The position numbers and the translations under genes are program-made. This document shows positions 1-5,184 of a stretch of 5,184 nucleotides of DNA, piece by piece (within the stretch, counting starts at the first letter, position 1; each line of letters opens with the position of its first letter). The stretch covers positions 9,298-14,481 of the forward strand of contig PAZT01000008.1 of NCBI GenBank assembly GCA_002716165.1. Direction: 5' to 3'. Source of the DNA: Deltaproteobacteria bacterium (GTDB taxonomy: Bacteria; SAR324; NAC60-12). A model generated the notes under the pieces. It worked only from the letters and a program-made list of their open reading frames with translations. It was not told the DNA's origin and made no database searches.

Positions 1-1
1 T

Positions 2-1078
2 GTAGCTATAGGACTTTCATACCCACTACTTACTCTTATTATGGAGGATATAGGGTTCAGTGCCAGTATGATTGGTCTTAATACTTCGATGACGCCACTG
101 GGTATGGTTTTATCTGCCCCATTTGTCCCAAAGCTAGCACAAAGGTATGGTTCATGGTTTTTAACCGTAGCATGTTTCTTCATAACTGCATTTATAATTT
201 TTTTTCTGGCAGTGATCAGAGATTTAATTTTCTGGTTTCCATTAAGGTTTATTCTTGGTATCACGATTAATACTATCTTTATAACTAGTGAATATTGGAT
301 TAACCAGGTGGCATTTCCAAAAAAACGTGGACGCATTGTTGGAATATATGCTACCGTTGCTGCTTCAGGATTCGCTTTGGGTCCAATGATATTGGTAGTA
401 AGTAATTCACACAGTTGGTTCACATTTTTATTAGGAATCATTGCTATATTGGTAGTAATACCAATACTTTTTCAATCAAAAAAATATCTCCCTGAGTTTG
501 ACAGCTAAGAAAGTTCTTCGGTTTTACCATTTCTGACTTTTGCACCTTTGCTTTTATTATCAGTTTTTGCTGCTGCTCTGTTTGAACAGGTTACACTTTC
601 TCTGTTTCCAATATATGGGCTGCAATATGGACTAAGCGAGTCTACTTCTTCCTTGGTTCTTGGGGGACTTATTTTTGGAAATGTTTTTATGCAAATTCCT
701 ATAGGCTGGCTTGCAGATGTTATATCAAGGAGAGTAATCTTAATAATTCTATCTTTTACTGCTTTGGCAGGTAGTATTTTGCTTCCAATATTGATTAGTG
801 GATCAATTTTTCTTTGGCCAATGCTCCTGATATGGGGGGGTGTTTCTTATTGCACTTATACAGTTGCTCTTGTTGAGCTAGAGGACAGTTTTTCTGGAGC
901 GTCACTCGTTGCGGGATGTGGAGCATTTTCTATGATGTGGGGAATCGGTGGGACTCTCGGATCACCTTTAGCTGGTATTGCGATGGATATTTTTGGCCAG
1001 GTAGGATTTACAGCTACTCTAGGATTGTCTTTTTTAGTATTAGCCATTTCAGCAGCTGTCATGCCGTTGAGACGTTAA
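2..1078 (+). pseudogene. MFS transporter, YcaD-like, 5'-partial and interrupted by an in-frame stop
   Basis: This is a secondary transporter of the inner membrane from the major facilitator superfamily; the substrate cannot be told. The frame is open to the left edge, so the true start lies outside the window. The visible N-half (168 residues) carries the end of TM1 through TM6, with a motif-A-like loop (PKLAQRYG), the segment SEYWINQ after TM4, and RGRIVGIYAT leading into TM5 and FALGP. A TAA at 506-508 then stops the frame. The same frame continues for 189 residues with TM7-TM12, including FPIYGL, motif A GWLADVISRR (704-733) and GASLVAGCGAF, to a TAA at 1076-1078. These landmarks resemble the YcaD-like branch (from memory). 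The stop falls in the cytoplasmic loop between TM6 and TM7. The first possible restart is TTG at 548, inside TM7 and without a ribosome binding site, so separate expression of the C-half looks unlikely. A sequencing error could also explain the stop. Confidence 0.85.
506..508 (+). other. In-frame TAA stop inside the MFS gene
   Basis: The codons read gac agc TAA gaa agt in the frame of both transporter halves, and no base insertion or deletion is needed to join them. A single substitution would restore a sense codon; CAA, AAA and GAA are the simplest precursors in this polar loop. TAA also terminates ribF, the U32 gene, the ATPase gene and this gene itself, so reassignment of TAA is not a reasonable explanation. 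Confidence 0.9.
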
Positions 1079-1128
1079 ACATAATTGTGTCAGAGATTAA
1101 ATACTTTTAACATAATTCAGAAATTCTA

Positions 1129-2061
1129 TTAAACCAAATTATTTTCAATCAAATATCTCTTGGCATTTTCAACATCTTTAATAATTTGTTTTTTCAGCTC
1201 CTCTATCCCTAAAAATTTGATTTCTGGCCTTAATTGAAACAGAGGGGTTACTTCTAAATATTCACCATAAATCTCATCATCCAAATCAAAAATATAAGAT
1301 TCAACTGTAAAAGTATTTTTTCCAAATGTAGGTTTATTTCCGGCATTGGTAATTCCATAGTAAATTTTATTTGCTAAATTAATTTTGGTAACATAAACAC
1401 CATTAGCTAATGCTAATGTAACATCTGGGAAAATATTGGCTGTTGGAAAGCCAAGTTTTTTTCCAAGCTTCATTCCCTTTTCTACCTTTCCATAAATACT
1501 GTATTCTCTTCCTAAATATTTAGGAATTTCAGCAAAACGAAATTCACCGATTAATTCCCTTATTAAAGAACTACTTACTGTTTGACCGCAATGTTTTACT
1601 GGTGCTATTTCCTCAAGTGAAAAATTAAATTGCTGACTCAGTTTCTCAAGCAACTTGAAATCTCCGGCTCGATTTTTACCAAATCTGAAGTCGTATCCAA
1701 CTACGATCTTGAAAATATCAAAGCGCTTGATCAAAAACCGAAGAGCAAAATCTTCAGGTAACATTTGAGATAATGCCGATGTAAATTGAATAATATGTAC
1801 CTCGTCCAGTCCCTGTTCCTCAAGTAATTTAAGTTGATGAACAGATGTACAAATATGAGAAACAGGTTGCTTAGAATGAATAATTTCCTGCGGATGTGGA
1901 TTGAAAGTTACCAGTGCACTTGCACAGCTCTGTAATTGAGCCTCATTTACTGCAGCAGAAATCAGTGCACAATGACCTAGATGAATTCCGTCAAAGTTTC
2001 CAATGGTAACAACCGTTTTTGGAATGTTGACTGTTTTTTTGTGGAAACTATATACCTTCAT
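1129..2061 (-). CDS. ribF: Bifunctional riboflavin kinase / FAD synthetase
   Basis: This cytoplasmic enzyme phosphorylates riboflavin to FMN with ATP, then adenylylates FMN to FAD. At 310 residues it has the normal length of bacterial RibF. The N-terminal nucleotidyltransferase domain (about 15-180) shows GNFDGIHLGH at 21-30 with the HxGH motif at 27-30, TFNPHP at 52-57, GYDFRFGKNRAGD at 122-134, and SSSLIREL at 163-170. The C-terminal kinase domain (about 183-305) shows GFPTAN at 204-209, which binds ATP/Mg, NGVYVTKI from 220, GITNAGNKPTF at 236-246, and E254 within VESYIFDLDDEIYGEYLEV, the position of the family's catalytic glutamate. The domains are complete with no missing key residue. 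The ATG at 2061 is chosen because residues 1-20 form the expected first strand; no clear Shine-Dalgarno precedes it. It lies 121 bp after the U32 gene with a promoter candidate in the gap. I see no FMN riboswitch. Confidence 0.96.
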   Translation of the reverse strand: MKVYSFHKKTVNIPKTVVTIGNFDGIHLGHCALISAAVNEAQLQSCASALVTFNPHPQEIIHSKQPVSHICTSVHQLKLLEEQGLDEVHIIQFTSALSQMLPEDFALRFLIKRFDIFKIVVGYDFRFGKNRAGDFKLLEKLSQQFNFSLEEIAPVKHCGQTVSSSLIRELIGEFRFAEIPKYLGREYSIYGKVEKGMKLGKKLGFPTANIFPDVTLALANGVYVTKINLANKIYYGITNAGNKPTFGKNTFTVESYIFDLDDEIYGEYLEVTPLFQLRPEIKFLGIEELKKQIIKDVENAKRYLIENNLV

Positions 2062-2077
2062 AAATTATTGAATTTAT

Positions 2078-2105
2078 ATTATATACTTAAAGATATAATT
2101 GTAAT
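2078..2105 (-). promoter_or_regulatory. Candidate sigma-70-type promoter for ribF
   Basis: On the minus strand a perfect TATAAT occupies 2083-2078. A four-of-six -35 match, ATTACA, occupies 2105-2100, with a 16-bp spacer. Transcription would start near 2071, leaving a leader of about 10 nt before the ribF ATG, which agrees with the lack of a Shine-Dalgarno sequence. The gap is very AT-rich, so a chance match is quite possible. Confidence 0.35.
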
Positions 2106-2182
2106 TTTTAGTAAATTACTGGTAGTGATTATGCATTGGACTAGTGGTCATATCGATATAATAGAAAAAACACATTTTTCAT

Positions 2183-3340
2183 TTAATCAGAGCAAACGTA
2201 TAGCAAAGTTTCAGGTGTTACATATTTAAAGTGTGGAACTTGATACAAACTTCCAGATTCAAGTTCACTAACAGGTTGTCCATCCGTAGTTTGAATTGAA
2301 TCTGTTGAAATAATACACTCTCTCCCTTCGGGAGTAATTCCCAATAATGACTTTCCAGAATGGAATGATTTTCGGGTTAAAATAATCAGGTGCTTTTCCT
2401 TAACAGCTTCAACTACACATCCCACCAAGTTTTCTCCATGATCCTTACGGTGTGGGTTTTTGATTCGATCAATTGCCAAGTCTGAGCGGTTAGCACAAAA
2501 AAAGCCACGCGTAATTTTAGATGGCCATTTTGATTTAAGTGACTTCACTATCTGTTTGTCAAATGATTCAAGAAGTCTATCAATTTTTTTTATCCATTCT
2601 GGTTTTATCTCCATGTGTCTAAAATCAAGTCTCATTACCTTCATGTCAATGTTTTGTAGTTCAGGAATAAAATCTAATAAAAACAAGTCTTTATTATGGA
2701 ACATAAAAGTTCCATGCTGATTTTCTAGTGTTCGAAACTTTCTTTGTTGTTGATCTGAAGGAACCAATATCTTCTCAATGAAGTCTAAAGAGTTTTTTGA
2801 TTTTTTATAATTACTAAGCAACTTGCGAGGTGTATAAAACAATAATATTCTCCCAGCAGATAAAATTTCACAGGGAACACTTAGCGTATGACAATAATTA
2901 TTTAGTGAGGATATGGGCAATTCGTTTGAAAGGGCGAATCGTTGTAACTGTTGACCAAAATATTCATGCCAGCGTAAAAGTCCCTCTAAATTGTGGTTTC
3001 CAGTTTCTACAATAAAATGTATAGGAATTTTGGATCTTTCATTTCTCATCCACTCTGCAGCTCCAATATCTTGGACACGAATTGCTGCAAATTTTGATAG
3101 AGGAAGGTTATTAAGTATATTTATGGATATCTCAAAATTATTCTCTGTTAATAGTATATCCCACTGTAAAACAGGAGAAAATCCCAACTCGAGTGCTGCA
3201 TCAGTTAGAGCAAGTAAATTTTTGGTATTTAGCCTGCCCATTCGGCTCAGAGTTTTATGTTCTAAAATTACTTCACGTATAGAAGTATTACAGATAAGTT
3301 CTAGTGTCTTTTCATTATCAATAAAGGTGTTAAATTCCAT
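2183..3340 (-). CDS. Divergent peptidase U32-family protein lacking Fe-S cysteines
   Basis: The protein has 385 residues from the chosen ATG and no signal peptide or TM helix, so it is probably cytoplasmic. U32 landmarks appear in order: a barrel-like N-terminal region (about 10-135), SNELPISSL at 138-146, CEILSAGR at 167-174 leading to YTPRKLLSNY at 179-188, FHNKDLFLLDFIPEL at 224-238, MRLDFRHM at 246-253, TRGFFCANRSD at 287-297, and a beta-rich tail (about 305-385) like the U32 C-terminal domain. Usual members read roughly CxxYSGRCLLSNY at the second block; here both cysteines are replaced (L176, K183). Characterised relatives include UbiU/UbiV (quinone hydroxylation) and RlhA (23S rRNA hydroxylation), so peptidase activity should not be assumed. 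The ATG at 3340 is preferred over TTG at 3358 because GGA lies 5 nt before it. It overlaps the ATPase gene by 11 bp, suggesting translational coupling. The specific function is unknown. Confidence 0.78.
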   Translation of the reverse strand: MEFNTFIDNEKTLELICNTSIREVILEHKTLSRMGRLNTKNLLALTDAALELGFSPVLQWDILLTENNFEISINILNNLPLSKFAAIRVQDIGAAEWMRNERSKIPIHFIVETGNHNLEGLLRWHEYFGQQLQRFALSNELPISSLNNYCHTLSVPCEILSAGRILLFYTPRKLLSNYKKSKNSLDFIEKILVPSDQQQRKFRTLENQHGTFMFHNKDLFLLDFIPELQNIDMKVMRLDFRHMEIKPEWIKKIDRLLESFDKQIVKSLKSKWPSKITRGFFCANRSDLAIDRIKNPHRKDHGENLVGCVVEAVKEKHLIILTRKSFHSGKSLLGITPEGRECIISTDSIQTTDGQPVSELESGSLYQVPHFKYVTPETLLYVCSD

Positions 3341-4034
3341 TATTATCCAGCCAGTCAACGCATTTTTCTATGCTTAGTTCTGATGCTAAATTATCATGCT
3401 TTATACGTTGTTGATGCAATACAAGTACTCGATTTGCTAATTTTAATCCCAGATCTAGCTGGTGAGTGACCATAAGTACTGTACCTCCATGCTGGTGGAA
3501 TGCTGTGAGATAATTTTCAAACCATTGCATGGAATTTTGATCAAGTCCAGCGAAGGGCTCATCAAGAATTAGAATTTTAGGTTTACAAAGCATCAATCGT
3601 GCGATCATTAAGCGTTTTATCATCCCAGAACTGAAATTACTAACGGGCATCTGGGCAACGTGAATCAGGTCTGTTTTACGAAGTACTTGATCAGTATTGA
3701 TGTCAATATCTTTTACACCATAAAGTGTTCCAAATACCCTTAAATTATCTGCTGAACTCAAATCCCCATACAATCTATTTTCATGAGAGATTATTCCAAT
3801 TTTTTGCCTCCACTCAAGTATACTCTCCTTTTTGCTTTTGCCGTAAAAAGTAATTTTGCCATTAGTGGGTTTAGATAATGTACTGATAATACGTAGTAAT
3901 GTTGATTTTCCAGCACCATTATTGCCAATAAGTGTTATGAATTCCCCTGTTTCAATTTTCAAAGTGATGTCATTAAGAATACATCGGTAACCAAAGCGTT
4001 TGGTTATGTTTTCTAGGCTCAAGATAAGAGGCAT
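3330..4034 (-). CDS. ABC transporter ATP-binding protein, CcmA-like
   Basis: This is a soluble nucleotide-binding subunit (234 residues) expected to energise a membrane permease at the cytoplasmic face. The full motif set is present: Walker A GNNGAGKST at 37-45, signature FSSGM at 134-138 followed by IKRLMIAR, Walker B KILILDEP at 153-160 with E159 as catalytic glutamate, D-loop GLD at 163-165, and switch histidine H191 in MVTHQ. The Q-loop position reads SHENRLYGDLSSADNL (83-98), with His where most ABC ATPases have Gln; from memory, E. coli CcmA also has His there, and together with the SSGM signature this suggests the CcmA (haem exporter / cytochrome c maturation) branch. No ccmB or other permease gene is next to it, so the substrate is open and ccmA is not assigned. 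The ATG at 4034 is the only start after an upstream in-frame stop; its ribosome binding site is weak. The gene follows the coiled-coil gene by 33 bp and overlaps the U32 gene. Confidence 0.9.
   Translation of the reverse strand: MPLILSLENITKRFGYRCILNDITLKIETGEFITLIGNNGAGKSTLLRIISTLSKPTNGKITFYGKSKKESILEWRQKIGIISHENRLYGDLSSADNLRVFGTLYGVKDIDINTDQVLRKTDLIHVAQMPVSNFSSGMIKRLMIARLMLCKPKILILDEPFAGLDQNSMQWFENYLTAFHQHGGTVLMVTHQLDLGLKLANRVLVLHQQRIKHDNLASELSIEKCVDWLDNNGI
3341..3350 (-). promoter_or_regulatory. Weak ribosome binding site deciding the U32 gene start
   Basis: Minus-strand GGA at 3348-3346 stands 5 nt before the ATG at 3340, inside the last codons of the ATPase gene. It is the only start among the four minus-strand genes with a plausible, though short, Shine-Dalgarno match. 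It favours the ATG at 3340 over the upstream TTG at 3358. Confidence 0.4.
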
Positions 4035-4067
4035 GAATAGGGAAGAAGGATTAAAGTGGAGTTATTA

Positions 4068-4997
4068 CTATTTGAAAATTGGGTATGCTTCATCAACAAT
4101 GGGCTGATTTTTTGCGTTCCATATCATTATACGAAGTAATGTGTCTGGTTTAACTTTACTGAATGTTCTTCTTACAACTCTATATCTTCGTATTTTATAT
4201 GGAATGGATTTATCTAAGCTTAAAGCAATATCTTTATTAAGGTTCTTAGGGGAAGATAGAAACATCCCGGTTCTTCCAATCTCAAGCTTTTTGGATTTAT
4301 TTGTGAGGTAAAAACTAACTCTAGTTTTTCCTCCACTTGTATCTATCTTTAACCGTTCAACTGTGACAGGAGGATTAGCAATTGATTTTGATTTAAGTAT
4401 TTTAACATTGGCGGTATTCTTTTTACTGCGTTTTTTCTCTTTCAATTCAAATTTACGAATTTCATTTTCCAGCTCAACTATTTTTCCCCTAACCGTCTCA
4501 TTTTCAGTTTTTGATTCTGTTAAAGAAACTTCAGTGCTGCGAAGCTGCTGTTCCAGAGAACGAATTCTGAGCTGTAGTTTGTTAATTTGATCTTGGGTAG
4601 AAGTTTTTTCACTCTGAAATTGCTGCACGACTTGTTCTCGTTGCTTGAGTATAGATTTGAGTTCAGATATTTCTTCTGTCTGCTTCTCAATCAGAGATCC
4701 TTGCTGTTCGTTAAGTTTTTTTTGTTTAGAAGATTGAGATAAAACTTGCTGTTCCCATTTTGAGTCACGTTTGCCGGTCTCTTTTAATTTTTCAACAAGA
4801 CTTGTACTTCTAGATTTTATTCGTTCTAAATGCCCGCTTAGAATTTCAAGTTCCTTAAAGTGCATATATTTCAAGTATGCAATAGTTAATGACAAACTAA
4901 TTATGATTAAAATTAGCAGGATGATTATGTATTTGAAATTTTTTAAAAAGAACGACGTTATTTTATTGTCGCCAACTACATAAAAATTGGGCTCCAT
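4068..4997 (-). CDS. Membrane-anchored coiled-coil protein of unknown function
   Basis: I do not recognise this 309-residue protein as a named family. A short polar N-terminus (1-20) precedes one hydrophobic helix (about 22-42) rich in Ile and Leu, best read as a signal anchor. A long Gln/Glu/Lys/Ser-rich region (about 47-190) with heptad-like stretches such as LQLRIRSLEQQL follows and should form a coiled coil. A basic linker (about 186-206, KEKKRSKK) leads to a beta-rich C-terminal domain (about 210-309) with KTRVSFYLTNKSKKLEIG, a glycine turn, YKIRRYRVVRR and LRIMIWNAKNQPIVDEAYPI. By positive-inside logic the orientation is not decisive; a periplasmic coiled coil and tail is the simplest reading. 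The overall plan (TM, coiled coil, small beta domain) vaguely recalls the DUF6776 group, but I cannot confirm that. It is first in a probable operon with the ATPase gene. No clear Shine-Dalgarno precedes the ATG. It ends with TAG, unlike its neighbours. Confidence 0.85.
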   Translation of the reverse strand: MEPNFYVVGDNKITSFFLKNFKYIIILLILIIISLSLTIAYLKYMHFKELEILSGHLERIKSRSTSLVEKLKETGKRDSKWEQQVLSQSSKQKKLNEQQGSLIEKQTEEISELKSILKQREQVVQQFQSEKTSTQDQINKLQLRIRSLEQQLRSTEVSLTESKTENETVRGKIVELENEIRKFELKEKKRSKKNTANVKILKSKSIANPPVTVERLKIDTSGGKTRVSFYLTNKSKKLEIGRTGMFLSSPKNLNKDIALSLDKSIPYKIRRYRVVRRTFSKVKPDTLLRIMIWNAKNQPIVDEAYPIFK

Positions 4998-5007
4998 CTT
5001 GTTTTTT

Positions 5008-5034
5008 ATTTTAATAATTAAACGATAATGTCAA
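5008..5034 (-). promoter_or_regulatory. Candidate promoter for the coiled-coil / ATPase / U32 operon
   Basis: On the minus strand a perfect TTGACA lies at 5034-5029, followed after 15 bp by TAAAAT (5013-5008), a five-of-six match to the -10 box. The 15-bp spacer is short; a 17-bp spacer gives only the poor AAATAA. Transcription would start about 4 nt before the ATG at 4997, so the message would be nearly leaderless, which fits the missing Shine-Dalgarno sequence. The perfect -35 box is the strongest evidence. Confidence 0.4.
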
Positions 5035-5184
5035 GATTTGCAGCAAGCCTGAAAAATTTGTCTCCTACAAGCTACACAGTACCAGCTAATTCTCATTCTA
5101 GCAAGGGTAGCCAGCAAGATATTCACTTCAAAAGGCAATAGAGTAATTTTTTTTCCTACATAAAATGTTTATGAGCGGTTACTT
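5035..5184. other. Non-coding right edge, no gene seen
   Basis: All three minus-strand frames entering from the right edge meet stops within about 40 bases, and no plus-strand frame resembles a protein. The stretch has a run of eight T at 5147-5154 preceded by a weak bulged six-pair inverted repeat (5121-5127 with 5142-5147). No tRNA-like fold or known riboswitch core is visible. Confidence 0.5.

Noticed and set aside
916..1110. Plus-strand reading frame over the end of the MFS gene, and a minus-strand frame at 856-1062
   Set aside because: Both overlap strongly conserved MFS TM segments in another frame and show no protein-like features of their own.
1078..1117. Direct repeat AACATAATT (1078-1086 and 1109-1117) between the convergent genes
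   Set aside because: Nine AT-rich bases repeated once is expected by chance, and there is no sign of a target-site duplication or inserted element.
2114..2130. AATTACT-ggt-AGTGATT inverted repeat and the ATATCGATAT palindrome at 2150-2159 as operator sites
   Set aside because: Short, single-copy and in an AT-rich gap; there is no regulator or second copy to support an operator.
2164..2180. Inverted repeat gaaaaa / tttttc just after the U32 stop, considered as a terminator
   Set aside because: The stem is almost all A-T pairs, too weak for a convincing intrinsic terminator, and such repeats are common by chance in this AT-rich gap.
2062..2182. Possible FMN riboswitch before ribF
   Set aside because: None of the conserved G-rich core of the FMN aptamer is present and the gap is too short and AT-rich.
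1981..3377. Several plus-strand frames antisense to ribF and the U32 gene (1981-2229, 2460-2720, 2830-3015, 2991-3377)
   Set aside because: They lie opposite real conserved domains, have unlikely compositions and no ribosome binding sites; they are shadows.
4363..4983. Plus-strand frames antisense to the coiled-coil gene
   Set aside because: Their Ser/Phe/Leu-rich content is what the antisense of a Glu/Lys/Arg/Gln-rich coiled coil gives.
5042..5118. Three copies of AGCAAG (5042, 5100, 5113) as a repeat array
   Set aside because: Six-base unit, irregular spacing and no flanking conservation.
5121..5154. Bulged hairpin followed by eight T on the plus strand, considered as a terminator
   Set aside because: The stem is only six mostly A-T pairs with a bulge and a long loop, and no plus-strand gene ends here.

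Overview
This is an AT-rich bacterial window with compact, mostly co-oriented genes. The gene content points to a Gram-negative-type bacterium: a YcaD-like MFS permease, a bifunctional RibF, a CcmA-like ABC ATPase, a divergent U32-family protein and a membrane-anchored coiled-coil protein. The style recalls low-GC marine proteobacterial or SAR324/deltaproteobacterial lineages, but nothing here fixes the taxon and that assignment is a weak guess. Three of the four visible start codons have no recognisable Shine-Dalgarno sequence.

Layout. Positions 2-1078 (+) hold the 3' part of an MFS transporter gene, open at the left edge and interrupted by an in-frame TAA at 506-508, so it is annotated as a probable pseudogene. 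After a 50-bp convergent gap, four genes lie on the minus strand. In transcription order they are: a single-TM coiled-coil protein of unknown function (4068-4997), a CcmA-like ABC ATPase (3330-4034, 33 bp later), a U32-family protein (2183-3340, overlapping the ATPase gene by 11 bp) and, after a 121-bp gap, ribF (1129-2061). The first three form a tight probable operon with a candidate promoter just upstream of 4997. ribF has its own promoter candidate in the gap before it. The 187 bp right of 4997 hold that promoter and no gene that I can support.

How the genes might work together. RibF makes FMN and FAD and is housekeeping. The ATPase has every nucleotide-binding motif, but no membrane permease gene accompanies it in the cluster; the upstream membrane protein has only one TM helix. 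The U32-like protein keeps the family fold signature but lacks at least two of the cysteines that bind iron-sulfur clusters in characterised relatives. The coiled-coil/ATPase/U32 trio is the least ordinary part of the window, but a joint function is inference only. I found no RNA genes, CRISPR arrays, insertion sequences or phage genes.
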